64,000 bases of DNA from Clitopilus passeckerianus. Its lineage: Eukaryota; Basidiomycota; Agaricomycetes; Agaricales; Entolomataceae. This document shows, piece after piece, positions 12,755-26,185 of the stretch. The position numbers were made by a program, and so were the translations under genes. Position 1 is the first letter of the stretch; each line of letters opens with the position of its first letter. The notes under the pieces are model-generated. The model did no database searches, was not told the origin of the DNA, and saw nothing but the letters and a program-made list of their open reading frames with translations. The stretch spans positions 744,001 through 808,000 of the forward strand of contig CALYLX010000111.1 in NCBI GenBank assembly GCA_944990035.1, given 5' to 3'.

Positions 12755-12981
12755 CAGCCAGAGTCATCGACTAGGATTGCTATGCCGACCCAAGCTTACT
12801 GGACGTCAAGGACAAGGTGATGAGCCGCCAGTGACAACACCGGCCCTAATGCCGGATTTCGGCAAGTCGCGAGAGTGATCTGATCTTTTCTTGCAACCCT
12901 CGCGCAATTAGATTTGCGACTCAGACGCGTTGTTGAGGTGGTCTGACGCGACAAGCACTGAGTTTTACATACCTACGAACG

Positions 12982-15717
12982 ATGAACGTGCAAGGCGCGA
13001 GAGTAGATGAATTTCAGGGTTTTTATGCTGAGAACTCAGAGAGTGCCGCGCATGGACGTCCCCGACAGCGTAGAAAAGGAATAACTAGCCGACTTGGTGG
13101 ACCTCCCAATTGATGTTTTATTCGAGGTAAGTTTACTTTTTTCGCATCCCCAGGACAAGGATATTCCCATCCATGTTACACATATACTCGGATATTTGGA
13201 CACCTTCTGCGTTATGACTTACTTTGAGTATCGCGAACTACCAAGCAATTCAGACGGCTTCTCATGCGCCAGTCTGCAATATCCGTGTGGAAGGTCGCCT
13301 TCGAAAGGGCCGATAGCTTGCTCCCGCGTCCTCCCGACATGAACGAGCCTCAATGGGCAAATCTTGGCTTTGACCCACACTGCCACGTCCGTATATACAA
13401 GCAGTCCCATCGTTGACGCTACTGACTCTAATTACAGCTTTGCTTGGCACCGAACGTTCGTACTATCATGTGGGAGTGGCGCTTGCGCATTTGCGTAAGG
13501 TCCATGAAAGAGCAGTACGACATTTCGTCATCGCCGCGACCCGCTTTCTCATCCTATATTGTTTCCAGTACTCAGGAGCGGGATGAAGATGCGATGTTCT
13601 TCCTCCCGCCTTTTGGTGACGCCCTTTTGGTCAACGTGGTTCCCTCCCGCCCAGGCTCCGGTGAGAAGATATGTCCTCGAGCAGACTATTCTCTTCCCAT
13701 TGACAGGGTTTCTCCAGAGGAAGGACTAAGGCGATATCTTGTTGACCATTGTACCGAGTTTGACGATGGCTATAACGCCCTCGATTCCTCTGACGCGAGG
13801 ACCACCTATAAGTTCAACGGGCTGAGGAGGTGTCTGATCGGTCTATAGTAAGAAATTTCCGTTCACTATCTACACAAGGTCTGACGCTCGAAAAATGATA
13901 GCACGCCGTTGAGTGCGAGGAATGGGCTATGACACAACAAGAGCTTAAACAACAGATTCAAGAAAGTTTGCGTGAAGACCGCCTCAAAGGGTTAGTCGTT
14001 ATATACGCTGAGCACCTCAATGCTTATCAAGGATCCCCAGCGTTGTAGATAAGTTGGTCGAGCTTGGCTGGGCCTCAGAACTCGCCCAGCTTTCTGTCGA
14101 TGAAGCTGAGGAACTCGCTGCACATCCCCTTATCAAGAAACCGCAGAAACTTTCCCCTAGAGGTAGGCGTTTTAGTCTTGGTAGCAGCGCGAGCTGATAT
14201 AAAAGCCTATAGTCTGGTCCAACATTCAAGGCTTTGTGATCCAGTTCATGGAGGGCGCGCGTGAACGGCGGCTCGCTCGAGAAAGAGAGCGGCTCATCGA
14301 AGGGCGGAAATTGGTGGCCGCCGAAGTTCTCCGAAAACTCAAGAATCGACGTCTCCCCTTTACCGCACGACTACCAAACATTATGAATTTCTGTGACTTC
14401 CCCTGCATACAGGAACGGCTGAACCTGGCTGATGGCGTTACCCTGACGGAGGAGCACTTCTACCACGTTTTAAAGCAACTAGACGAGCTAGTCAACCAAT
14501 ACGCTGTGGATATCAAAACACGGTTTGTGGTGTACATCCGTGCAAATGAGCGTCACCGCAATACTTCCGTTGAACCCTTGGACTCCAGCCTACGATACAA
14601 CTTCCGCTACGATCCGGCATTTTTCGGGCACGGTAATAGGAAGCTAGACATCTCGTTCCCTCACACCCCAGAGGAAGAAGCATGGTCGAAGATCGGTCTG
14701 GCTTCTACCGCCTTCTCTGGTTACCCTTGCAAGGGGCTTCACGACGGGGATGGCATCATCCCACCCGTGCTATTCTGGCCACAGGTTCTGGATCATGATT
14801 GTTCCACTTGGGGGTCAGTTCACCAGGACGACTTTGTCGAACCAGCTGCTCAGCTCAGCGATAACTGCTGCAGATCCAAGTGGCAGCCTAATATGGTCAA
14901 GATCGACTATCATCTGTCTCGTTGCGCGATGTCCGTCGTATCTGCTGCTGGCAAGGACATTAATTCCACAACCACGGTGCAAATGGATGCATTGACTGGT
15001 AGGTTTGTATGTTTGAAATGTCTTGCCTCGTCTGAGTTCATGAGTGGACATTATTTGGGCAGAGCATTTTCTTGGAGAGAAGCGGTGTGTCTTTGTCGAT
15101 GGAAATAATAATTGTTATCATCTAATAAATTCTTGAACAGGTTGAACACTTCTCTAAGTTCCATCCTCACTCGGACAAGCCAAAGTGGCAGCGACTGTCC
15201 TTTTCCAAGGCTTTGGATGCTTACAACCACTGCCACGGCTTAGCCCAGAATCGACTGCCGAGCGATTGGGCGATCTCGGCTCCAAATAGATATGTACAAG
15301 TCCATTCTGGTCCTGTGCTTACTGTCGAGATTTGCCGGGAGAACCTGAACCTATACCCAAGGATGACATCATGGAACCTATACGTGTACAGTATGTTTTT
15401 TTCTACTCTCTTGGTGCGCAGTAATTGAATGGCTCAACCCTATGGTTAGGCATGGCAAAGAGGATCCAAGAAATAACGAGGACTATTTCCGTTCCCCCGG
15501 TTGCCCTCCAAAGTACCTCACTTTCTGTCCGGTTTGCTTCGAAGGGAGGGCATTCACAACGATGTTACCATTCAGGCGTTTCCCAGAGAGGGGTGAAGCC
15601 TTGCAAGCCAGCAGGCATTCTTTTGGTCTGCGCAATTATCTCTACAAATACACGTTTCACTTGCTTAATCTGTTGCCATTACTCCAACCAACACATAATG
15701 ACATTTTCATCATTTGA
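12982..15717 (+). pseudogene. Degenerate member of the F-box/Cys-rich tandem family
   Basis: This is the only plus-strand copy of the family found at 22.2-35.3 kb. From ATG 12982 the N-terminal frame (GRPRQRRKG) runs to about 13093, where a single extra G moves the LVDLPIDVLFE F-box start into another frame. The expected acceptor before ILGYLD reads CAT instead of CAG. A second frame change falls inside the F-box at about 13230, after which family sequence resumes (RTTKQFRRLLM, MNEPQWANLGFDPHCH). Downstream parts are better kept: WEWRLRIC, the HAVECEEW exon, the long exon 14220-15084 (KLVAAEVLRKLKN, FWPQVLDHDC, SAAGKD, FVCLKC) and C-terminal exons ending at 15717. Some conserved cysteines are replaced (ICVRS for ICxKC). 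Sequencing errors could explain part of this, but three defects in 250 bp suggest decay. Confidence 0.68.
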
Positions 15718-15866
15718 CATAATAACTAGTCTTGCTTCACCTCGGGGACGAATGGATAAATCGAGACAATTTCCACTTCAATGTATGAACTACGCAAGAA
15801 GAACGTGGACTGTATTCACCCCTCTGCATAAATTACTATTTGTAAGAAAGTCGGCGTACTATAATA

Positions 15867-16821
15867 TTAAACAACCAATTCTCCCTCTACCGCTTCTGGC
15901 TCCAGACCCAGTCGAGGCAGCACCCTCTCATACCTATCCTGATCTTCGCGCTTCAGGTACTTCAGGACCTTGGCTCGCTGATGAACAAGTTTCCTGAGGC
16001 CTCTGCGGTTTCCAACGTCGCGCTTGAAGGAAGTTAGGTGCGACCAGAGGTTGTGGATTTTGTATGTGAGGAGGGCGGCTGTGGATTCAAATTTGAGAAA
16101 AAGCGTATGGTATACGAAAGCAGACCCACCTTGAACTTCAGTCCGTCCTGGGTCAAAGGGTTTGGCAGGTTCCGAAAATTCAGTAATTATACGCCTCCGG
16201 TTCTCGTAAGCGATACCAGCAGCATTGGCATTACGAAGGTCCAGCATTTTTGCGAATGCGTTGGCTTTTGCAAGTTCTTTCTTCTGGCTCTCTGCGAGTC
16301 TTCGTGTGGCTGCGACCGTGTCAAGCTGGTTGACCGAAGTTTTCGTGGCCTGTAGAAGAGTGGGTGTCTGAGCGGCAAGTGCAGGTAGGTCCTCGAACAA
16401 CAGTTTCTTCTCTGCATCTCCAACTCCAAAGCCAACCTGTCGAGGAAGGTTCACGGTGCCCACCGGTTTTTTGGTAGGAACTAGCTCAGTACTTGAAGTG
16501 AGCTCGTCCATGTCCACCAGCACTTTCCGGAGGTCACTGTTTTCCCATTTCGCCTCGTCACCTGGTCGGATACCGAGAATGACGTGCGGCCGTGTGGTTT
16601 GTGCATGTTGAAGGCGTTCAGCTTTTCGGGTGTTGTTCAGCTTCTTTGTGGCTCGGGCAATACTGGCCTGCTTAGCTGCAGCACTTGCAGAGGCCGATGT
16701 GTGGAAGGAAGCTCCGGGAGTATTCCATAGAGCAGCTCGTGAGCCTGAAAAAAGTTCAGTAAAATCCACATTTGTTGCACAATTCCGAAGACTCACTCTG
16801 CGACGTACAAATCCTGAACAT
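15867..16821 (-). CDS. Mitochondrial small ribosomal subunit protein uS15m
   Basis: Three exons (16821-16797, 16744-16130, 16078-15867) give 283 aa. The C-terminal 90 residues hold the S15 signature: TEVQAALLTYKI, then NLWSHLTSFKRDVGNRRGL and LVHQRAKVLKYLK, matching bacterial S15, which binds the central domain of the small-subunit rRNA. The N-terminus MFRICTSQSSRAALW followed by SFHTSASASAAAKQ is typical of a cleaved mitochondrial targeting sequence. I chose the ATG at 16821 because splicing the 52-bp intron then gives this presequence in frame. A longer unspliced frame from 16865 is open but less likely. Intron 2 (51 bp) is divisible by three, yet removing it restores the conserved TEVQAALL block. 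This is the counterpart of yeast Mrps28. It is transcribed divergently from NOG2. Confidence 0.9.
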
Positions 16822-17391
16822 CTGCCCCCTCGTCGCCTAGAATTCGCGTTCGATGTTTCCAGCATTGCAGAATCAAAATAGACCCAAAAGCTGGCGGGGG
16901 GCGTGACTGTGAGAACTTTTCACCCGAGCTGGTATATATACCCGCCGTGCCTCTGTATCCCTTTTCTTCACGGGGGATATGCCACGCTGACCGATGTTAG
17001 ATTTCGACCGTCGAGTCAGTGCCAGTGATTTACAAAAGTAAATCCTGTTCTTCCAAGACCATCGCTCCGGCTTAGGAAGTGTCGTGTTTACGCTATGAGA
17101 ATTCGGCATGTCGACATACCGTCGGTACATATCTTGTACACGATTTTACGATTTTTGTATCTTTATTTGTTTATTTCAATTGAAAGATGAATGCCTATCC
17201 TAGTAAACGTGCTCATTTTCGGAATACGACAGAAGAGACTCTTGGAAGCTTTAGAGCTACATTTATTGTATCGTTAAATGCCGCCCAGATGAAGAAAAAT
17301 TTCGGCGTTGAAGCCGTGAGAAAAACGATTGCGATCACTTTTACTTGCACTTTCAGGCTTCAGGTAGGCCGTTCACTAAAAGTCGCAAACG
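16822..17391. other. Divergent promoter region between uS15m and NOG2
   Basis: These 570 bp separate two divergent ribosome-related genes and presumably hold both promoters. No open frame with recognisable content is present. Confidence 0.5.
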
Positions 17392-19748
17392 ATGGCGCCG
17401 ACAACTAAGAAGGGAACTACACCTGGGAGGACCAAGTCCTCGTCTTCTGGCCCAAAAATCTCGCTTGCTAGAGTCAAAGGAGAGAACTTCTACCGTACCG
17501 CCAAACAAGTCGCAAGACTAAAGCTCCTTAACTCTGGGAAAGCCGTCCGAGACAAAGATGGAAAGATTATCCAGGCTGCTGCCTTCCAGAAAGGAGAGGA
17601 TGAGACGAAACCAGGCAGAGTGCAGCCTGATAGACGGTGGTTTGGTATGTGCAACTCCCCATGCTTGTGGGGAAAGACGACTAAATCTGATATTTTTAGG
17701 CAATACCAGGGTGATATCACAGACAGCTTTGGATCATTTCCGAACCAGTCTCTCAGAAAAGAAGCATGATCCATATTCTGTTCTCCTACGACGGAACAAA
17801 TTGCCAATGGCACTGCTCGATGACGCTCAAAACCCTCATACTCTGAAGGTATTTACCGAATCTGATATTATGACCTGAACTTATTTTCATCGCAGCGACC
17901 TCACATAGTAGAGACTGAGCCCTTCTCAGAAACTTTTGGTCCCAAAGCTCAGCGTAAACGACCTCGGATTGAGGCCGGTACATTTGAAGAGCTGGGCAAA
18001 CTTGGAACAGAGGCGGCTGAGCAAGCAGAGGTCGGAGCAAGTGCCATCGGTAAGCATTCATAAGACATAGCTAAATCAGATGTCTAAGTTCTTGCAGAAC
18101 CGTTGGCATCCTCAGTTACTGAAGCACCAACACACGCGGATTACAATGAACCAATCTACGCCAAAGGAACCTCGCGCCGCATCTATGGAGAGCTTTACAA
18201 GGTTATCGACTCGTCGGATGTGATTCTCCACATTCTGGATGCTCGAGATCCCCTAGGAACCATGTGTGACTCAGTCTTGGAATACATCAAGAAGGAGAAG
18301 GCGCATAAGCAGGTCGTCCTGGTCATCAACAAATGTGACTTGGTACCGAACTGGGTAACTGTACGGCTTACGGTTTCTTTTCTTCAAAAGTACTGCTCTC
18401 ATACTCGTTCTTTGTTAGGCTCGCTACATTCAACATTTGACACCCCGTTATCCGACCATTGCATTCCATGCATCACCCAATCACTCCTTCGGAAAAGGGT
18501 CTCTCATTCAGCTCCTGCGACAATTTGCTCAGCTTCATTCGGACAAGAAACAAATTTCCGTTGGATTCGTCGGCTATCCCAATGTCGGAAAAAGCAGCGT
18601 CATTAATACACTCAAAAGCAACAAGGTCTGCACCGTGGCTCCAGTTCCTGGAGAGACGAAGGTAAATCTTTACTTTGACGATTTTCATGGGCTTTGTGGG
18701 TTGATCGTATGTGATTCCCAGGTCTGGCAATACATCAGTCTGACTAGGAAAATATATCTCATCGACTGTCCTGGTATTGTGCCGACCTCCGCTCAAGATA
18801 CGCATACAGCCACCGTTCTTAAGGGTGTTGTACGAGTTGAAGCTCTCCCTACGCCTTCAGACCACATTCCCGCGTTAATGGAACGCGTCAAGCCTGTCTA
18901 TCTCTCACGGACATACGGCATTCCCCTGCCCAACCCCGAAGACCCCGCCGTGAATTGGGAACCGGAAGCACTCCTGGATAAGCTAGCTCGGATGAAGGGC
19001 CGACTCCTGAAGCAAGGAGAACCTGATCTGGAAGCTGTCGCCAAAATCATACTGAGCGATTGGGTCCGAGGAAGGATACCATTCTTCGTGCCTCCGCCTG
19101 AACGATCCGGAGAGCTGAATAGGCTAGAGGCGAAGCAGAAGGCCAAAGAAGCTGCCAAAGCCAAGGGAAAAGCAAAGGCGACGGAGGATCTGGCTGAAGT
19201 AGAGGAAGGCGTTGTTCCTGGGGTCAAGCAGCACTTGGGATCGATCATGCAGAAGAACAACTTTTTACCCGAGGACATTCGGCCGTTGGAGGATGATGGT
19301 GATGATGATGATGCGCCTGATGGAGAGGACGATGAAGCCGAAGATTCCGAAAGTCAACAGGAGGAGGAAGAGTTGATCTGGAATGATGTGTTTGAAGGCA
19401 TCAATGAGGATGCTGTTGCAGGTGGCGACGATGAGGGTCCGGTAGATGATGACAGTGGCAAGTATTCAATTGAGGCATACTTCGTTCCTGATCTAACTTC
19501 TCTCTGTCAGTTTCAGTTCATGAGGATGAGATGGATCGTGGCGATGAAGCCGAAGCAAAGGCAGATCGCATGAAGACAAACAAGGTTAGTTCAGCCTCTG
19601 CGCCCTGAATTAATTTCTGACTCTCATCTTCACTCAGCGCAAGGCAGAGAACTTCTACACTCATGCAAACGTGAAGAACAAAAACAGGCAGAAATCAGCT
19701 GTAATGAAGTCCTTAGCAGGTGGCAAGAAGGGAGGCCGTCGACGATAG
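17392..19748 (+). CDS. NOG2: Nucleolar GTP-binding protein 2 (60S ribosome assembly GTPase)
   Basis: Eight exons (17392-17644, 17700-17848, 17896-18049, 18098-18354, 18419-18661, 18722-19457, 19511-19584, 19638-19748) give 658 aa. The N-terminus carries the family block ([29 protein letters not shown]). The GTPase motifs are circularly permuted: G4 NKCD comes before G1 GYPNVGKSS, followed by G3 DCPG. This order defines the YlqF/Nug/Nog group that acts on pre-60S particles in nucleolus and nucleus. An acidic Asp/Glu stretch and a basic tail ([16 protein letters not shown]) follow. Intron 6 starts with GCAAGT at 19458, a GC-AG intron. Reading through it would stop at 19573 and lose the conserved [15 protein letters not shown] end, so splicing is needed. 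The acceptor could be 19510 or 19516. The gene lies head-to-head with uS15m. Confidence 0.94.
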
Positions 19749-20128
19749 ACAAGGTTGAGATGCCTCCCCTTGTCTCGTATATCCGAAGTTCAGCGAAAGC
19801 ACGTTCATTCGGAGAAAAATGGCGTTTAGACCATGATAACAATTTCGCCCGAGCCTAGGCACGACGATATTCTTGTCTAGCGAACTACAAAAAATCGATA
19901 GTGCTCGGTGCCATGCTTGGTTTACCCGCAGTTATACCCCGCGTCAGCCTATTCGTGAGTCAAATTTCTGCCCGGCAGAGAATATTCTAGCAGGTACGTT
20001 CCATTTGCGGTTTGGTTGGGGTGGTGTCAGGATGGCATCGTGAGAAACTTGAGATTACCCAAAAGACATCGATTATCTCTCGGGGCATCGACAAACCTTC
20101 CCATCCACTCATCCACCACCATCTAGCT
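19749..20128. other. Intergenic region: NOG2 3' end and enolase promoter
   Basis: These 380 bp hold the end of NOG2 and the enolase promoter. Pyrimidine-rich patches occur just upstream of the enolase ATG (CATCCACTCATCCACCACC), which is common in strongly expressed fungal genes. No other gene is seen. Confidence 0.5.
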
Positions 20129-21852
<1,724 letters not shown>

Positions 21853-22202
21853 ACGATCTTCAATCTATACTGACTACGATACATCCAAGGATGTAAGCTA
21901 ACTAGATAGGGACTATTTGTGCTCAAACTCAAAATGCAAATGTATGAATTACTCGCAATCAATTAAATGTTGAAAGTGGAAGGCAGTACACTTTCATAAC
22001 ACTGAAATGTCCGCGAAGAAGCGGAAGTTATAGAGGGGATTAAATAACAATGTTAAGCGCTTGTGTCAATGGACGTAAAGTAAGGGGGTTTAGAAGTCAA
22101 GATATTTAAGACACCACCTGAGGTTATATAGTAGGCAAGAGGGGCGTAGGGTGATGAATAGAAATGAGAGGGTGCAAAGAAAACCGGGAGACGGCGGGAA
22201 GC
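21853..22202. other. Convergent intergenic region after enolase
   Basis: These 350 bp contain the enolase 3' untranslated region and the end of the decayed F-box gene on the other strand. Nothing else is seen. Confidence 0.5.
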
Positions 22203-24893
22203 TCATTTAGAGATGGCGATGCGTTTGCGAACATCTGTTACATCGTTTATGAGATCCTCTCTTCGTATGCTGATAGTCGACCAATTAGGGAAGATAGATG
22301 CAGCACCGTATGCTCGATAGTAGTCAACCTTGAGCTTTTGCGTACGAATGCGGTGGCCAGAATGACTATAAGTATTCAATCATCCCGCAATGGCAGTAAA
22401 TGGAACGTACTCGTCGCGAATGTGTTCTAACACCTCTTCTTTGTACGTTGAATTGTCTTCGGAAGGTGTGTCAACGCAATGGGCGCAACGCCAGATTTCT
22501 TAAAGAGCTTCGTGTTGGTTTGCTAGTTTGTCCCAGTTCCAGAAGGTCATCCTCAGCTCGAGGTTGTCCGGATCTGTTAGAAGAGGGAAGCCATCAAGCC
22601 ATCTCGCGACCTCAACCCAAGTCATCCCTTTCCACTTCGGAATATCCGAGGGACAGTGAACAGTAACTTGATGAACAATCTATATCAGAGGGACGTAAGA
22701 TTTTGTTCGAAATTCTGATAGGATAGATCTAGCTCACCGCGTCTCGCCAGCTGTACACTCCAGTGTTGAGACGCGATGGACCATGGTGATGCGATATTTC
22801 ACACTCCACGCACGCAAACCAAAACTTGAGGTTGTCCAATTCCTCAGCGGTCGTTGTATTCGGGTCGTTGCCGGCAGCCGAGATAATAGAAATGGCGGAT
22901 CGGCTCATGATGTAGTTGACTCTGAGCGCCTTGAATGAGCAGGCCGTCCTCTTCAACTCGTCATCCGCCAGTTGCTTGGTAGGGCACAAGTCGACCTGTT
23001 CAAAAAATCTCTCAATCGATAGAACCGCGAGTTAAGCAAGGATGGTCCAAAACGCGAGAATAGAACAAGGGTTCCACCAGGTAGCATAGCTCGTCGCGAG
23101 GTGAAATTCTGAGGGGCGCTAATGGCAGGCTTCGGCAATGTTAGCACATAAAGACGGTAGACGCGAGCTGGAATGCTGAGGACAACTTGGCGGTGTCCTG
23201 AGGTGGCGCAACCCCCAGAAGTCCATATCATATAGGATCAACATTCCTTCATCAAGATCATCTCTGTCGTAATCGGAGTCCTTGAAGACTTCGAGACCAT
23301 ATATTGGATTAATTCCTCCTTGAGCCTGGCGCGCCAATCCCTGATCATGTCTGGAATGAGTTCGACCACTTCACTGAAGCTTTTGGCCGTTATTATGATT
23401 TCGTTGGGCTGCCAACTATCTCCTTGATAGGAACGAAATCGTTGAATTCGACAGCATTAGGCATTGGATCCTGCATTGGCAAGTTGGCAAGCTTGAACTT
23501 GCGAAGAACTTCAGTGGCCAGCTTTCTTCGTTCTCCGATCAATGCTTCGCGTTCTCGCTCAAGCCGGCGTTTCTTGATCCATTCCATCGTCTGTACCACC
23601 CGGGGCTTAATATTAGCCCAGACTACAAAACCATCAAACGCCTATCTCTGATAAGGAAGACCAGCACTTACTGCGCGGAGTCCGGCGCTGGGGCTTTTTG
23701 ACGCAAGGGTCGTTATGGAAGATGTGAGGAAACCTCATATTTTCAAGTTCTGGGCCCACACCCATCTCTTTGAGTTGATCAACAATCCTGAGGATTCAAA
23801 TTGAGTGAGGCAAGGGAAAGTCGGTCTCAGCATGGGGACATACTCATTCTGCCTTTCCTTCCTTATGAGGTCCAGCTGATATTGCCTATCATCATCTCGT
23901 TGTTGCATCCACTGATCGCATAATTTGGCATGCTGAGCAAAGTCAAGGCCTGTTGGAAGATATAATTTTACGCATCTGACGGACCGTTTCTGTAGTTTCC
24001 ACAAGCTGTCGGCGCTGTTCCTCGTAGATATCCAATTGGCCAGGAGTATTGAACGCAAGGATGTACTCTTCTTTAGCTTTCTCTATATCGGTCTTCAAGA
24101 AGCGTTTCATGTTCCCTAGAATGTAATCCGAGTCATTCAGCCGGACTTGGGACATCACGCTTCAGCCAGTAAACCCACATTTCTTCGTTGGTTGACATGG
24201 CACGAGTTTATACAACATGGCCCCCATTGATACATTGATCTTCCTTGTGATAGGATGGAAAATATACACTTCTTGGGTCCTGGCGGAGCGGAATAAAAGA
24301 ACAATGAATCAATGACAATGTAAGATAGCAGACTGGTGTTGGAGCGCTCACTGGGTTTTGAGACATTTACCGCATATACGAGCACGAAGTTGCCACGCTA
24401 CTGTACGCACTGTGGCAGAGCAGAACTTTGGGCATATCAGATACCTTTGTCAATCCTGGCAGATTTAGACCACCTACGTGACATGTGGGATCAAAAACGA
24501 GATTGGCCCATTGGGGTTCGTTCAGGCAGAGAGGGCAGGCAGGAAGCCCGTCTGCATTCTCTAAAACGACCTTCCAGATAGAAATAGAGGATTTGCTCAT
24601 CAAGACATTGCGAAATTGCTTTGTCAATCGAGCCATACGCAGTAGATCCAAGGGGCCCAAGTGAACAAGCACTTGTCGAGACAGAACGGATTGTCAGATA
24701 TTTTCATGCAGAATATACGTTTAAAATAGACCTCGAAGAGAATATCGATTGAAAGAGATACTAAAGCTGCCAGCTTGCCAGCTTTACCGCGTCTTTGTTT
24801 GGTATTTGCGGGAATAAATGGCGACCCATTGGACTGGACTTCGGCGCCTGTTGTCGTTTTATGCTTTTTTCTGGCCATAGTTGTGTTTTCCAT
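22203..24893 (-). pseudogene. Pseudogene of the F-box/Cys-rich tandem family
   Basis: Family landmarks run in order on the minus strand: an N-terminal basic region (GKAGKLAALVSLSIDILFE), the F-box (LGPLDLLRMARLTKQFRN), NEPQWANLVFDPTCH, RARICGKCLKTQ, HAKLCDQWMQQR, KLATEVLRKFK, YIMSRSAISIISAAGNDP, WFACVEC, AHCVD and a final VDYYRAYG exon. Many defects are visible. The intron 1 acceptor leaves the frame off by one (near 24670). A TAA lies in the fourth exon. Frameshifts fall near 24140, 23395 and between 23215 and 23090. There are TGA stops near 23010, and a TAA lies in the penultimate exon (about 22499). Compared with the intact copies at 26.2-32.0 kb the order is conserved, so this is an old tandem copy now decaying. 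It is unlikely to make a full protein. Confidence 0.85.
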
Positions 24894-26185
24894 TGACAGC
24901 TGATTGCATAACGATAGAGACCCCTACCTTTCTGCACACAGTAGAAGGATGTGATCGATATGATCCCGCATCAGCAAGCCGAGCGTGCCGTACCAGTAGT
25001 TTGGGGCCGCAAACCATTTCGTTCACTTCCACGCTATCGTAGACTGCTTCTCCTTGCGTGTTTTTGGTAGCCAATGCCCAATGTTTGAGGAGCCTAACTG
25101 TGAGAACATGAAATGGCTCGCGTGTGGGTGTTTGAGATAAAAGAAGAGGGAGATACGGTCTTAGTCCTCATTTCTGGACGACGACGACTTCACTATTTAG
25201 ACTTAATTCACGCTTATAGCACACTTTGAAACCTACCTATAGCGTTTGCTGAACTGTATCCGCAACGATTTTGGTAGCATACAATAATTGAATTGAATGC
25301 TCGGTGATGCCACCTACAGCTAAAGGTTTGAGGCTGGGCGATCAATGTCGGCAGATGTACGTGCTCTCCTTGTGCTCATCTATTTTATCAAGTGCTTAGA
25401 GAACGCAGTGCCGGCCAGTCGTGCTGCCTGGACTTGCGATGGTGAGGGGGTACCTTTGACATGCTCAGTGCAGAACCGAGACACTGGGTCGGCACGGTCG
25501 GCTTGCTGATGCGCGATCACATCCTTCTCCTGCACACAGAAGGGCAGGGGTCTCTATCGTTTTGCAATTAGCTGGAAGCTTCAAGAGACTGTCGTGGCTG
25601 ATGGCGGCAAAGGTGGAGAGCTGTCCAGAAAGACGCGTCGAGAGCAACAGCTGAGTCCGAACGCGCCACCAATATATCAAGGGCATGTGACCGTGACTTC
25701 CTTTCAGGTACTGTAGCGATCTGTAGGGAGGCGACGGGCGTCGGAGCGTTACGCCCAGCCAAGCACCCACCGTTTGCCACCGGGGGTCCGTTATGCGTTA
25801 TTTGAGGCCAAATTGAGCCCAAAATTCTTTTTTAGGAAGGGTTTTCAGGGTCCAAATCCACACTTGGCACCCACCAATAGCGGCTGGGCCGCCGTTACGC
25901 GTTACGCAAACCCCTTTAGACGACAATTTCGGGCCTGCGTTACGCGTTACCGTCGCTTCCCTACAGATCGCTACAGTAGATAGCGCACGGACCGTCTGAC
26001 TGAAACGGAAGGAACGACCCTTCCAACGGAAACAAAATTGAACATTGTAAGCAGTAAGCCTATCATTTATAGAGTCGGGTATTGTACTTGTATTAGTCCA
26101 TATTAATGTACGACAAGTAGCAAACGAAGCAGTTGCGAGGGTCCTTGTAATCGGTGGGCAAGAGTTGGCGAAACGCACGAGGATA
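24894..26185. other. Intergenic region with a MITE-like element
   Basis: This 1.3-kb gap separates a dead and a live copy of the F-box/Cys-rich family. It contains the 266-bp inverted-repeat element at 25711-25976 (separate entry). Open frames in it are short and motif-free. Confidence 0.55.
25709..25978. mobile_element. MITE-like element, 266 bp, with 27-bp terminal inverted repeats and TA flanks
   Basis: The left end at 25711-25737 begins CTGTAGCGATCTGTAGGGAG. The right end at 25950-25976 is its reverse complement with one mismatch in 27 positions. TA dinucleotides flank both ends (25709-25710 and 25977-25978), as expected for a TA target-site duplication of Tc1/mariner-type elements. The inside has no coding frame but carries short CGTTACGCGTTACGC-like palindromic motifs near both ends. 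This fits a non-autonomous inverted-repeat element moved by a transposase encoded elsewhere. The family is not identified. Confidence 0.75.

Noticed and set aside
16822..16865. Longer unspliced start for uS15m at 16865
   Set aside because: The spliced start at 16821 gives a proper mitochondrial presequence through a clean GT-AG intron. The longer form has no targeting character at its start.
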